A stretch of DNA of 57,231 nt from Actinoplanes auranticolor (GCF_018332655.1 NZ_BOQL01000059.1:1-57231); one strand, 5' to 3'. Counted from the first letter of the stretch, positions 18,268 to 27,109 are shown. The notes: generated from the sequence alone by a model not told the origin. Made by a program: numbers and translations.

Positions 18268-18903
18268 TCAAACTGGCGGCGGGACGGGGCGGTCGCCGAA
18301 CGGGCCCACGTTGTAGCTGCCGAGCTGCCAGCCGCGTTCCTCGTCGTGGGTCAGCTCCGACCAGTGGCAGTTCTGCAGGGCACGCAGGGTGCGCAGCTGC
18401 TCGCGGGGCCAGCCGAGCAGGTGCCCGATGCCCGAGCGGGCGGCCGCACCATGGGTGGCGACGACGACGGTGCTGCCGGGCGGCACCCGGTCGGCTGCGG
18501 CCTGCAGCGCGTCAGCCACCCGCTTGCCGAGGTCGTCCAGGGTTTCGACGTCGCCGCCGATGACATCGGCGCCGGCCTGCCAGCGGGCGTACTCCTCCGG
18601 GCGGGTCGCCATGACCTCGGTCATGGTGAGGCCCTGCCACTGGCCGAACGAGCGCTCCCGCAGCCGCTCGTCGTAGGTCACCGAGAGGCCGGTCAGGGCG
18701 GCCAGAGCCGCCGCGGTGTCCGCGGCGCGGCTCAGGTCGCTGGCGACGAGCGCCGTGGGACGCAGCCGGACCAGCAGCTCGGCGGCGTCGACGGCCTGCT
18801 GCCGGCCGAGCTCGTTGAGCGGCACGTCGGTCTGGCCCTGGACACGGTGGCCCGCGTTCCAGTCCGTGTTGCCGTGCCGCCAGACGATGAGGCGAGTGGT
18901 CAT
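18268..18903 (-). CDS. Histidine phosphatase (phosphoglycerate mutase-like)
   Basis: This is a 211-residue branch-1 histidine phosphatase. The N-terminal LIVWRHGNTDWNAGHRVQGQ contains the catalytic RHG motif. The second catalytic His is in VVVATHGAAAR, and the acid/base region is ERSFGQWQG. Substrates of this superfamily range from 2-phosphoglycerate-type sugars to adenosylcobalamin or glucosyl-3-phosphoglycerate, and the sequence alone does not choose. The ATG overlaps the rsfS stop (ATGA), so it is co-translated with the ribosome silencing factor, a pairing common in actinobacteria. Confidence 0.93.
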   Translation of the reverse strand: MTTRLIVWRHGNTDWNAGHRVQGQTDVPLNELGRQQAVDAAELLVRLRPTALVASDLSRAADTAAALAALTGLSVTYDERLRERSFGQWQGLTMTEVMATRPEEYARWQAGADVIGGDVETLDDLGKRVADALQAAADRVPPGSTVVVATHGAAARSGIGHLLGWPREQLRTLRALQNCHWSELTHDEERGWQLGSYNVGPFGDRPVPPPV

Positions 18904-19301
18904 GCCGCGCCGGAGGAGGCGTCCGCCTCGGCGAGGTCACGATCGACGAACTCGATGGTCGGGCAGTCCTTCCAGAGCTTGTCGAGGGCGTAGAACTCGC
19001 GCTCCTCGGCGTGCTGGATGTGGATCACGACGTCGATGTAGTCGAGCAGCACCCAGCGGCCCTGTCGCTCGCCTTCGCGACGGACCGGCTTGGCCTTCTC
19101 GGGCAGGTTGAGCAGGGCTTCCTCGATGGCGTCGACGATCGAGCCGACCTGGCGCTCGTTGGCAGCCGAGGCGATGACGAACGCGTCGGTGATGTAGAGC
19201 TGGTCGGCGACGTCGATCAGGACGATGTCCTGGGCCTTCTTGTCGGCCGCGGCCTGCGCGGCGGTCAGCGCGAGCTCGCGGGCGCGTTCGGTGACGGGCA
19301 C
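18900..19301 (-). CDS. rsfS: Ribosome silencing factor RsfS
   Basis: This is a 133-residue protein of the RsfS/YbeB/Iojap family, which binds ribosomal protein L14 and blocks subunit joining when nutrients are low. Family marks are AADKKAQDIVLIDVADQL, ITDAFVIASAANERQV and RWVLLDYIDVVIHIQH. The GTG at 19301 is preceded by GAGGGGAG, and the frame upstream of it does not resemble the family. It follows nadD by 74 nt, as in many bacteria, and overlaps the phosphatase gene by 4 nt. Confidence 0.95.
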   Translation of the reverse strand: MPVTERARELALTAAQAAADKKAQDIVLIDVADQLYITDAFVIASAANERQVGSIVDAIEEALLNLPEKAKPVRREGERQGRWVLLDYIDVVIHIQHAEEREFYALDKLWKDCPTIEFVDRDLAEADASSGAA

Positions 19302-19339
19302 CGGTCTCCCCTCGTTCGGTTTCAGAGTTACCAGCCTCT

Positions 19340-19351
19340 CATACCGGTATG
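19340..19351. promoter_or_regulatory. Perfect 12-bp palindrome before rsfS
   Basis: CATACCGGTATG lies between nadD and rsfS, 39 bp before the rsfS start. It could be an operator half-site pair or overlap a -10 region. No regulator can be named. Confidence 0.25.
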
Positions 19352-19375
19352 ACATCTCTACCCGGATGAATGGCC

Positions 19376-19978
19376 CTAAACCGGACCCTCGGTCCGATAA
19401 AGTCCGCGCTTTGCGATGTACTGCACCACACCATCGGGTACCAGATACCAGACCGGCTCGCCGTCGGCCACGCGCTGGCGGCAGGCGCTGGACGAGATGG
19501 CCATGGCCGGCACCTCGACGAGCGTGACCGCCGTGTCGGCCGGCAGATGGGCGTCGGAGAGCTCGAAACCGGGCCGGGTGACCCCGATGAAGTGCGCCAG
19601 CGAGAGCATCTCGAGGGCGTCCTTCCACGACAGGATCTTGGCGAGCGCGTCGGCGCCGGTGATGAAGAACAGGTCGGCCGTGGCGCCGAAGACGGCGTTC
19701 AGGTCGCGCAGCGTGTCGACGGTGTACGTCGGCCCGTCGCGGTCCACGTCGGCCCGGCTGACCTGGAAGCGCGGGTTGGAGGCAGTGGCGATCACGGTCA
19801 TCAGGTACCGGTCCTCGGCCGGGCTCACCGCGCCCTTCTGCCAGGGCTGACCGGTCGGGACGAACACCACCTCGTCGAGGTCGAAGCGGCTCTGCACCTC
19901 GCTCGCGGCCACCAGGTGACCGTGGTGGATCGGGTCGAACGTGCCGCCCATGATCCCGATTCGTCGCCGTTCCCGCAT
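19376..19978 (-). CDS. nadD: Nicotinate-nucleotide adenylyltransferase
   Basis: This is a 200-residue enzyme that adenylates nicotinate mononucleotide to deamido-NAD, the penultimate step of NAD synthesis. The nucleotidyltransferase motif GGTFDPIHHGHL lies near the N-terminus and the second signature SSSACRQRV (ISSTxxR-like) near the C-terminus. Length is normal. In many relatives nadD follows obgE-proBA; here it follows a histidine kinase gene, and proBA is absent from the window. It starts a series with rsfS and the phosphatase. Confidence 0.96.
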   Translation of the reverse strand: MRERRRIGIMGGTFDPIHHGHLVAASEVQSRFDLDEVVFVPTGQPWQKGAVSPAEDRYLMTVIATASNPRFQVSRADVDRDGPTYTVDTLRDLNAVFGATADLFFITGADALAKILSWKDALEMLSLAHFIGVTRPGFELSDAHLPADTAVTLVEVPAMAISSSACRQRVADGEPVWYLVPDGVVQYIAKRGLYRTEGPV

Positions 19979-19993
19979 CCGGCGAATCCTAGA

Positions 19994-21544
19994 TCAGCCG
20001 TCCAGGCGGCGCCGAACGGCGGTGAGCAGGGCGGCGGCGGTGAACGGCTTCTCCAGCAACGCCACCCCCGGCTCGAGGGTGCCCTGGGAGGCGAGCACCG
20101 GCTGGGCGTAGCCGGACATGTAGAGCACCCGGGTGTCCGGCCGCACGCCGACCAGCCGCTCGGCCAGCTCCTTGCCCAGCATGCCGGGCATCACCACGTC
20201 GCTGACCAGCAGATCGATGACACCTTCGTGGACGGCGGCGAGCTCCAGGGCCTGCGCACCGCCGTCGGCCGTCAGCACGTGGTAACCCGCCCCGGACAGG
20301 ATCCGGCCCGCTACATCGCGCAGCGCGGCCTCGTCCTCGACGACCAGCAGCGTCTCGCCGTGCCCGGCGGTGCCCACGGGTTCGGGCGCGGGCTCGGCCG
20401 AATCCTGCTCCGGCGCGCCGGCCGGCAGCAGGATGGTCACGGTCGTGCCCAGACCGGGCTCGGAGGTCAGGCTGACGCTGCCGCCGGCCTGGGTCACGAT
20501 GCCGTAGACCGTGGCCAGACCCAGCCCGGTGCCCTCGCCGCTGGCCTTGGTGGTGAAGAACGGCTCGAAGGCCCGCTCGATGACCTCGGGAGCCATGCCC
20601 TGGCCCGAGTCGGAGATCCGCAGGCGCACGTAGTCACCGGGCGCGAGGTCGGGATGGTCGTCCACGCCCAGGCGCGAGCAGGCGGTGTCGATGACCAGGT
20701 TGCCACCGGCCGGCATCGCGTCGCGGGCGTTCACCGCCAGGTTGACCAGGAGCTGCTCGATCTGGCCGGGATCGCACGTCACCGGCGGCAGCTGCTCGGC
20801 CGGCCGGAGGATCAGGGTGATGTGCTCGCCGATCGAGGTGCGCAGCATGGTCTCGGTGTCGGCGATGACCTCGTTGAGATCCAGCACCTGCGGGCGTACG
20901 ACCTCCCGGCGGGCGAACTTGAGCAGCTGGTGGGTCAGGTCCGTGCCGCGCTGGCCGGCCCGGATGACCTGCCGGGCGTCGGCGGCGATCGCCTTCAGGT
21001 CCGGTTCCGGCGCCTCGGCCTCCTCGATCACGAAGTTGGCGTAGTTCACGATCACGCCGAGCATGTTGTTGAAGTCGTGCGCGATGCCGCCGGCCAACTG
21101 ACCGAGCGCCTCCAGCCGCTGGTTGCGGTGTTCCTGCACCTCACCGCGCTGACGTTCGGCCTCGGCCTGCAGTCGCTGCCGCTCGGTCATGTCCCGGATC
21201 ACCGCGACCGTGAGCCGGCCCTGCGGCGTCTGCACGCGCGACAGCGACGCCTCGGCGGGAAAGATCGTGCCGTTGCGCCGGCGCACCTTGAGGGCCACAG
21301 TGCCCATCAGGCTGGTGCCGGGGCCGCGCTCGTCGGCCTCACGCCGCAGCCCGGCCAGCTCCGGCACCCGATCGGCGTCCGGCAGCAGAGAGTCGGCCGG
21401 CAGACCCAGCATCTCGCCGCGGGGCCAGCCGAAGACGTCCTCGGCCCGGTCGTTGACCAGGACGATGCGGCCGTCGTCCATCACCACGATCGCGTCCGGT
21501 GCGGCCTGCAGCAGACCACTGGACAGCTCCTCGGACCACTCCAC
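19994..21544 (-). CDS. Soluble PAS hybrid histidine kinase with receiver domain
   Basis: This is a 516-residue cytosolic protein without membrane helices. Its domains are PAS (about 10-125; ELSSGLLQAAPDAIVVMDDG), HisKA (about 148-215; GQLAGGIAHDFNNMLGVI with the phospho-His), HATPase (about 255-370; NLAVNARDAMPAGG N-box, DSGQGM and GTGLGLATVYG) and a C-terminal receiver (about 390-510; LVVEDEAALRDV, phospho-acceptor Asp in LLVSDVVMPGM, and EKPFTAAALL). The receiver has no output domain, so phosphate must be passed on or used for feedback. No partner gene lies beside it. It starts at a GTG at 21544 and ends 15 nt before nadD. Confidence 0.92.
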   Translation of the reverse strand: MEWSEELSSGLLQAAPDAIVVMDDGRIVLVNDRAEDVFGWPRGEMLGLPADSLLPDADRVPELAGLRREADERGPGTSLMGTVALKVRRRNGTIFPAEASLSRVQTPQGRLTVAVIRDMTERQRLQAEAERQRGEVQEHRNQRLEALGQLAGGIAHDFNNMLGVIVNYANFVIEEAEAPEPDLKAIAADARQVIRAGQRGTDLTHQLLKFARREVVRPQVLDLNEVIADTETMLRTSIGEHITLILRPAEQLPPVTCDPGQIEQLLVNLAVNARDAMPAGGNLVIDTACSRLGVDDHPDLAPGDYVRLRISDSGQGMAPEVIERAFEPFFTTKASGEGTGLGLATVYGIVTQAGGSVSLTSEPGLGTTVTILLPAGAPEQDSAEPAPEPVGTAGHGETLLVVEDEAALRDVAGRILSGAGYHVLTADGGAQALELAAVHEGVIDLLVSDVVMPGMLGKELAERLVGVRPDTRVLYMSGYAQPVLASQGTLEPGVALLEKPFTAAALLTAVRRRLDG

Positions 21545-21606
21545 CAGCCCCCACCCCCGTTAAGCCGAGGCTAACGGCTCGAACCGGGGACAACGGGCGA
21601 AATCCG

Positions 21607-24117
21607 CTATCCCCGGGCAACCAGGGCACGCCGAACGTCGTCGTCGCCGTCCGTGACGACCCGACGCAGGATGGCCGAGAGATCCGGCGCCGCCAGCAAC
21701 TCGGCGGCCAGCTCCCTGGTCCGCGGACTGACGGCCACCGACGGGTACGCCACGACGGCCACCCGCTCCCCGCTCATCCCGGTCCGCCGCCGCAGCATGC
21801 CCGGCATCTCGGCAAAGTAACGGGCAACATAGTCCGCCGTCAGATCGAGCTGCTCCGGCTGCCAGAAACCCTGCGCGGTGGCCTCCAGGATCCGGTTCGA
21901 GGCCGACAGGTCGTTGACGATCAGATCCCAGGCCCGGGCCTTGGCGCCGGGGTCCGGCAACGCGGCCCGGCAGAGCGCGGCCTGCTGCTCACCGGTGGCG
22001 CTCAGATCCGCCGCCAGGGCCGCCTCGATCTCGTCCGGTCCGGCCGCCCCCAGCACGACCAGCCGGTACAGGATGAGCCAGCGCAGGTCGTCATCGACGG
22101 TCACGCCCTCCGGCACGCCGTCGCCGCCGAGCCAGCCGCGCAGCCGCGTCACGTCGGCGGTCGCGCCGATCAGGCCGCGCGCCGCGGCGAGCTGGCGCGA
22201 GCCGCCCGGCTCGGCCGCGGCCAGCAGCCGGTCGCTCGCCTGCGCGAGCATCTCCAGGGCCGCGGGCCGGGTCTCCGGGGTCGGGTAGCGGTCCACCAGC
22301 GTGCGGGTCATCCGCAGCACGTCCTCGACCAGCGACACCTCGCGCTCGACCGGCAGCGCGGCCAGGACCTGAGTGACCAGCTCGGCGACCGGCCGCTCGC
22401 CGTCGACGACGGCGTCGAGCGTCGCTCCCCAGAGCACGGCGCGGGCCAGCGAGTCGTCCAGCAGGGGCAACATCAGCGGTACGGCGTCAGCCGACGCGTC
22501 GTCCAGCCGGACCTTGGCGTACGCGAGATCGCCGTCGTTGACCAGCAGCAGCTCCGCGGCCGGCTTCCCGGTCAGCTCGGGCAACGCCGTACGGCCGCCG
22601 TCCACCGCCGGGTCGATGTCCACCTCCAGCAGCCGGCGCCGCCGCACGACCCCGTCCGGCCCCCGGTCGTAGAGCCCGACGCCGATCCGGTGCGGCCGCA
22701 GGGTCGGATAGTCCGCCAGCGCCGTCTGCACCAGGCTCACCGCCGTGTACCGGCCCTGCTCGTCCCGCTCGACCTCGGCGCGCAGCGTGTTGACCTGGGC
22801 GCGGCGCAGCCAGACGTCGGCCCAGCCGGTCAGGTCCCGGCCGGAGGCCTTCGAGACGGCGGCGAGCAGGTCGGCCAGGGTCGCGTTGCCGTACGCGTGC
22901 GCGGCGAAGTGCTCGTTGAGCCCGGCCAGGAACGCCTCGTCGCCGACCCAGGCCACGAGCTGGCGCAGCACCGCCGCGCCCTTGGCGTACGAGATGCCGT
23001 CGAAGTTGAGCAGGGCCAGGGCGGTGTCGTCGACGTCGGTGGGGGCCACCGGGTGGGTGGACGGGCGCTGGTCGGCGCGCATGCCCCAGGCTTTGCGGTG
23101 CATCGCGAACGTGGTCCAGGTCTCGGTGAACACGGTCGCCTCGGCGGTGATCCGGGTGCCCAGGTACTCGGCGAACGACTCGTTCAGCCACAGGTCGTCC
23201 CACCAGGCCATGGTGACCAGGTCGCCGAACCACTGGTGGGCCATCTCGTGGGCGATGACCATGGCGCGGTGCTCGCGTTCGCTGTCGGTGACGGCCGACC
23301 GGTAGATGAACTCGTCGCGGAACACCACCAGCCCGGGGTTCTCCATCGCGCCGAAGTTGAACTCGGGAACGAAGGCCTGCTGGTAGTGGCCGAACGGATA
23401 CCGCACCTCGAAGATCTCGTGGTAGCGGTCCAGGCACTGCTTGGTGACGGTGAAGATCTCCGCGGCCTGCTCGTCGAGGTGCGGGGCGAGCGCCTGACGG
23501 CAGTAGAGCGCCAGCGGGATGCCGTCGTGCTCGTCGGTGCGTGCGTGGTACGGCCCCGCGATCAGCGAGACGAAGTACGTCGACAGCGGCTTGGTGGGCG
23601 CGAACCGGAACCGCCCGCCGTCGGCCGCGCCGGCCGGCTCCCCGTTGGCGGCGACGAGCCAGCCGTCGGGGGCGGTCACGGCCAGCGTGAAGGGCGCCTT
23701 GAGGTCGGGCTGGTCGAAGCAGGGGAAGATCCGCCGGGCGCCGTCCAGGAACATGTGGGCGTACAGGTAGACGCGGCCGTCGGCGGGGTCGGTGAAGCGG
23801 TGCAGCCCCTCCCCCGTGTTCGAGTACGCCATCAGCGCCTCGACGACCAGCTCGTTCTCGCCCGCCAGGCCGGTCAGCGCGAGCCGTTCCCCGGCGAGGG
23901 CGCCCGGGTCCACCGGGGTGCCGTTGAGCGTGGCCGACACCAGCTCGGCCGGTTCCAGCTCGGCGAAGGTCGTGGCGCCCGGCTCGGCGGTGAACCGCAG
24001 GACCGTGCGGGAGCGGAAGGTGTCCCCCTCGGCGGTCAGGTCCAGGTCGATGTCGTACCCGGTGACGGTGAGGGTGGCGGCCCGGGCGGTGGCCTCGGCG
24101 CGGGTCAGGCTCGGCAT
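21607..24117 (-). CDS. pepN: Aminopeptidase N, M1 family
   Basis: This is an 836-residue zinc metallopeptidase that removes N-terminal residues from peptides in the cytoplasm. GAMENPG, the exopeptidase motif, is at about residues 256-262. The zinc site HEMAHQWFG (HExxH) is at about 290, followed by NESFAEY carrying the third ligand Glu. A helical ERAP-like C-terminal domain completes the protein. The layout is that of the actinobacterial PepN group (about 850 residues). No signal peptide is present. Divergent from it, directly upstream, lies a decayed lectin-type gene (24126-24748). Confidence 0.96.
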   Translation of the reverse strand: MPSLTRAEATARAATLTVTGYDIDLDLTAEGDTFRSRTVLRFTAEPGATTFAELEPAELVSATLNGTPVDPGALAGERLALTGLAGENELVVEALMAYSNTGEGLHRFTDPADGRVYLYAHMFLDGARRIFPCFDQPDLKAPFTLAVTAPDGWLVAANGEPAGAADGGRFRFAPTKPLSTYFVSLIAGPYHARTDEHDGIPLALYCRQALAPHLDEQAAEIFTVTKQCLDRYHEIFEVRYPFGHYQQAFVPEFNFGAMENPGLVVFRDEFIYRSAVTDSEREHRAMVIAHEMAHQWFGDLVTMAWWDDLWLNESFAEYLGTRITAEATVFTETWTTFAMHRKAWGMRADQRPSTHPVAPTDVDDTALALLNFDGISYAKGAAVLRQLVAWVGDEAFLAGLNEHFAAHAYGNATLADLLAAVSKASGRDLTGWADVWLRRAQVNTLRAEVERDEQGRYTAVSLVQTALADYPTLRPHRIGVGLYDRGPDGVVRRRRLLEVDIDPAVDGGRTALPELTGKPAAELLLVNDGDLAYAKVRLDDASADAVPLMLPLLDDSLARAVLWGATLDAVVDGERPVAELVTQVLAALPVEREVSLVEDVLRMTRTLVDRYPTPETRPAALEMLAQASDRLLAAAEPGGSRQLAAARGLIGATADVTRLRGWLGGDGVPEGVTVDDDLRWLILYRLVVLGAAGPDEIEAALAADLSATGEQQAALCRAALPDPGAKARAWDLIVNDLSASNRILEATAQGFWQPEQLDLTADYVARYFAEMPGMLRRRTGMSGERVAVVAYPSVAVSPRTRELAAELLAAPDLSAILRRVVTDGDDDVRRALVARG

Positions 24118-24125
24118 CCGCCCAT

Positions 24126-24748
24126 CATGCCGTTCCGGTGGTTCCGACGCAGTCCGCCGCCCGGCGGTTCGCGTACGAGTCCGGCCTGAACCTGGTGCTG
24201 GTGTCCTCGCGTAGCCTCAACGACCGCGCCAACTTCGAGGGCACCACCAACGGCACCGACCTCAACGGCCAGTGCTTCCACCTGACCTCGCCCGGCACCG
24301 TGGGCAGCACCATCGAGCTGCACGCCGAGGCGGCCGACCCCGCCGGCACCTCGCAGTACGACCGGGCCTGCTACAGCGATTACACCGACAGCCGCAGCTT
24401 CGCGCCGGACGCCGCCGTCGGGACCGGCCGGGCCGCTCACCGAGCAGCTGGTCAACTTCCAGCAGTTCGGCCGCTGCCTGGACGTCTCCGGCGGCCCGGC
24501 GATGACCTGGACCCGGTACGCGGCCACCGGCGTGTTCGCCACGGCGTACCGGATCGAGTCCACGTACCAGGGCGCCCGCCGGGCAGACGTGGTGTCTCAC
24601 CGGCACCGGGGGGGGCGCCGACTACTGGCAGGGCCACGGCGACGTCAGCAAGGCCGTCATGGCCCCCTGCGACGGCTCCACGCTGCAGAAATGGAACGCC
24701 AGCCCCACGGTGCTGCAGGCGGCCCTGCGCGACATCACCGAGAAGTGA
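24126..24748 (+). pseudogene. Frameshifted remnant of a secreted ricin-B-lectin-type protein
   Basis: Three overlapping frames together read as one protein. Frame 1 (to about 24425) gives a stretch with FEGTTNGTDLNGQCFHLTSP and YDRACYSDYTDSRSFAPD. Frame 2 (about 24430-24575) gives EQLVNFQQFGRCLDVSGG and MTWTRYAATGVF. Frame 3 (about 24580-24748) gives QTWCLTGTGGGADYWQ and APCDGSTLQKWN, ending with TGA at 24746. QLVN...GRCLDV and C-x(n)-QKWN are the repeat marks of ricin-B trefoil lectin domains. There is no signal peptide or proper start, so the 5' end is missing. Two frameshifts (near 24428 and 24580) break the rest. A run of eight G at 24608-24615 lies close to, but not at, the second shift. 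Confidence 0.65.
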
Positions 24749-25199
24749 CCGCCACCAGCGACTTCTCGAAGCACACGCTGAACGGGTTGCCGACGTACTC
24801 GCCGAAGACCGGGATGGGCACGTAGCCCGCCGAGCGGTACAGGCTGATCGCCGCCGGCAGGTAGGTGCCCGTCTCCAGGCGCAGCACCGGCCGGTCGTCG
24901 GCCAGCGCCTCCTCCTCCAGCGCCACGATGAGCTGGCGGGCGATGCCCCGGCCGCGGAACGCCGGTCGCACGTACATCCGCTTCAGCTCGGCCACGCCGG
25001 GCTCCAGCGGCTGCCACGCCCCGCAGGCCACCGCGCGCCCGTGCAGCACCACGACCAGGTACGCCGCGTCGTCGTGCGGCATGTAGACCACGCCGTCGGC
25101 GCCGCCGTCAGCCTCGCTCAGCTCCTTCTGCTGGGCGATGACCAAAGCGGCCAGTTCGGCGTCGGTCGAGGCCCGCGATTCGATCAGCACACCGGACAC
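24735..25199 (-). CDS. GNAT family N-acetyltransferase
   Basis: This is a 154-residue protein of the Gcn5-related acetyltransferase fold. The acetyl-CoA pyrophosphate loop is RPAFRGRGIARQLI, preceded by the strand VAELKRMYV. The C-terminal part LYRSAGYVPIPVFGEYVGNP is typical of small-molecule acetyltransferases, and the acceptor is unknown. The start at 25199 gives the usual length. Its 3' end overlaps the tail of the lectin pseudogene by 14 bp in convergent orientation. It lies 60 bp downstream of obgE on the same strand. Confidence 0.9.
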   Translation of the reverse strand: MSGVLIESRASTDAELAALVIAQQKELSEADGGADGVVYMPHDDAAYLVVVLHGRAVACGAWQPLEPGVAELKRMYVRPAFRGRGIARQLIVALEEEALADDRPVLRLETGTYLPAAISLYRSAGYVPIPVFGEYVGNPFSVCFEKSLVAVTSR

Positions 25200-25259
25200 C
25201 CTAGGACGGGTCCGTTTCCGCCGGGTTGCGAGGATCTGGCCGGGACCCGGCGGAACGGC

Positions 25260-26762
25260 CTACTCGTCGTCGTCGGCGAACTCGTCGTCCTCGACCAGCA
25301 CCGGCTTCGACGCCATCGAGACCGTCGACACCGTGCCGTCCTCGGACATGTGCAGCAGCTCGTCGTCGCCACGGACCCGGCGGGCCCGGCGGGCCGCCAG
25401 CCGCGCGGCCGCGCTGGCCCGGGTGTTGGTCTCCTCGAGCCGGACGTCGGTGCCGCGCGGGCCGGAGATGTACTCGCCGGTGTTGGGCTGCCAGTCGAAC
25501 TCGCGGTCGCCGATCCGGACCGGATCCCCGGCCTTGGCGCCCTGCTTGGCCAGCGCCGCCTCCACGCCGAGGCGGTCGAGCCGGTCGCCGAGGTAGCCGA
25601 TCGCCTCGTCGTTCTCGAAGTTGGTCTGCCGTACCCAGCGTTCGACCTGGGGGCCGCGGACGACGTAGACGCCGTCGCTGTCGACCTCGATGGTGAAGCC
25701 CTTCTCGTCGACCGCGCGGGGCCGGACCACCGCCCGGGTCGCCTCGGGAGCCGGCTTGGCCAGCCGGTGCGCCGCGACGGCCTCCGCCAGCGCGAAGATC
25801 AGCTCCTTGAGGCCCTCGCGGGTCACCGCGCTGACCTCGTAGACCGGCATGCCGCGGGCCTCGAGCTCGGGACGCACCATCTCGGCCAGGTCGCGGCCGT
25901 CCGGAATGTCGATCTTGTTGAGCACGACCAGCCGCGGCCGCTCCTCGAGCCCGCCATACGCCGCCAGCTCCGCCTCGATGGCGTCCAGGTCGGCCAGCGG
26001 GTCCCGCTCGATCTCGGGCGCGGCAGCGTCCAGCACGTGCACCAGCACCGAGGTCCGCTCGATGTGCCGGAGGAACTCCAGGCCCAGCCCCTTGCCGGTG
26101 GCGGCGCCCGGGATCAGTCCCGGGACGTCGGCGACGGTGAAGGTCTGGTCGCCGGCCTGCACGACACCCAGGTTGGGCACCAGCGTGGTGAACGGATAGT
26201 CGGCGATCTTCGGCTTGGCCGCGGACATCACCGAGATCAGCGACGACTTGCCCGCCGACGGGAAGCCGACCAGGCCGACGTCGGCCACGCTCTTGAGCTC
26301 GAGCACGACGTCGAGCTGGTCACCGGGCTCACCCAGCTCGGCGAAGCCGGGCACCTTGCGCCGGGCGTTGGCCAGCGAGGCGTTGCCCCGGCCACCGCGA
26401 CCGCCGCGGGCCACCTCGAAGGTCGTGCCCTCGCCGACCATGTCGGCGAGAACCTCGCCGTCGAGGGTCTGCACGACCGTGCCGTCGGGCACCTGCAGGA
26501 CCAGGTCCCGGCCCTTGGCGCCGTCGCGGTTGGCCCCCATGCCGCCGGTGCCGCTGGGCGCCTTGACGTGCGGGTGGAAGTGGAAGTCCAGCAGCGTGTG
26601 CTGCTGCGGGTCCACGACGAGCGTGATGCCCCCGCCGTGCCCGCCGTCGCCGCCGTCGGGACCCCCGAGCGGCTTGAACTTCTCTCGGCGGACGGAGACA
26701 CAGCCGTGCCCGCCGTCACCTGCCTGCAGGTGCAGCACAACCCGGTCGACGAACGTAGCCAC
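25260..26762 (-). CDS. obgE: Obg GTPase (CgtA), ribosome assembly and stress
   Basis: This is a 500-residue GTPase of 50S subunit assembly. The glycine-rich Obg domain spans 1-158 (GPDGGDGGHGGG, GGRGGRGNASLA). The G domain has GFPSAGKSS at 165-173, then DVPGLI and NKIDIPD. The C-terminal OCT domain is followed by an acidic tail rich in Asp/Glu (VEDDEFADDDE). The start is a GTG at 26762 with AGGAG upstream. It follows rplU-rpmA as in nearly all bacteria, but a strong hairpin (26795-26833) separates it from them, so it may be expressed partly by read-through. Confidence 0.96.
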   Translation of the reverse strand: MATFVDRVVLHLQAGDGGHGCVSVRREKFKPLGGPDGGDGGHGGGITLVVDPQQHTLLDFHFHPHVKAPSGTGGMGANRDGAKGRDLVLQVPDGTVVQTLDGEVLADMVGEGTTFEVARGGRGGRGNASLANARRKVPGFAELGEPGDQLDVVLELKSVADVGLVGFPSAGKSSLISVMSAAKPKIADYPFTTLVPNLGVVQAGDQTFTVADVPGLIPGAATGKGLGLEFLRHIERTSVLVHVLDAAAPEIERDPLADLDAIEAELAAYGGLEERPRLVVLNKIDIPDGRDLAEMVRPELEARGMPVYEVSAVTREGLKELIFALAEAVAAHRLAKPAPEATRAVVRPRAVDEKGFTIEVDSDGVYVVRGPQVERWVRQTNFENDEAIGYLGDRLDRLGVEAALAKQGAKAGDPVRIGDREFDWQPNTGEYISGPRGTDVRLEETNTRASAAARLAARRARRVRGDDELLHMSEDGTVSTVSMASKPVLVEDDEFADDDE

Positions 26763-26794
26763 GGTGTTCTCCTACCTCACAACTCAAAAAGCAA

Positions 26795-26833
26795 ACAGCG
26801 GGCCGCGGACCCGAGAGGTCCGCGGCCCGCTGT
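26795..26833 (-). terminator. Intrinsic terminator between rpmA and obgE
   Basis: There is a perfect 17-bp stem (26795-26811 with 26817-26833) and a 5-nt loop. On the minus strand it is followed by TTGCTTTTTGAG. It lies 10 nt past the rpmA stop and 32 nt before the obgE start. Confidence 0.85.
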
Positions 26834-26843
26834 GACGTGGTGC

Positions 26844-27101
26844 TTACTCAGCCACCGGCACGATGCTGATGGTCTTGCGACCCCGCGTGTGACCGAAGAG
26901 CACGTTGCCCTTGGCCAGCGCGAACAGCGTGTCGTCGCCGCCGCGGCCGACGAGCTCTCCCGGGTGGAACTTCGTGCCCCGCTGGCGGATGATGATCTCG
27001 CCGGCGTTGACCAGCTGGCCGCCGAACCGCTTGACGCCCAGCCGCTGGGCGGCGGAGTCGCGGCCGTTGCGGGAGCTGGACGCACCCTTTTTGTGAGCCA
27101 T
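26844..27101 (-). CDS. rpmA: 50S ribosomal protein L27
   Basis: This is an 85-residue protein of the large subunit whose N-terminal tail reaches the peptidyl-transferase centre. MAHKKGASSSRNGRDSAAQR and the GEIIIRQRGTKFHPG segment are invariant family marks. There is no Firmicutes-type cleavable N-terminal extension. It follows rplU by 8 nt and is followed by the strong terminator at 26795-26833. Confidence 0.98.
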   Translation of the reverse strand: MAHKKGASSSRNGRDSAAQRLGVKRFGGQLVNAGEIIIRQRGTKFHPGELVGRGGDDTLFALAKGNVLFGHTRGRKTISIVPVAE

Positions 27102-27109
27102 GGCTGCCC

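Noticed and set aside
19370..24189. Two long plus-strand open frames opposite nadD, the histidine kinase and pepN
   Set aside because: The opposite strand carries clearly recognisable genes with catalytic motifs; these frames have no motifs and no ribosome sites.
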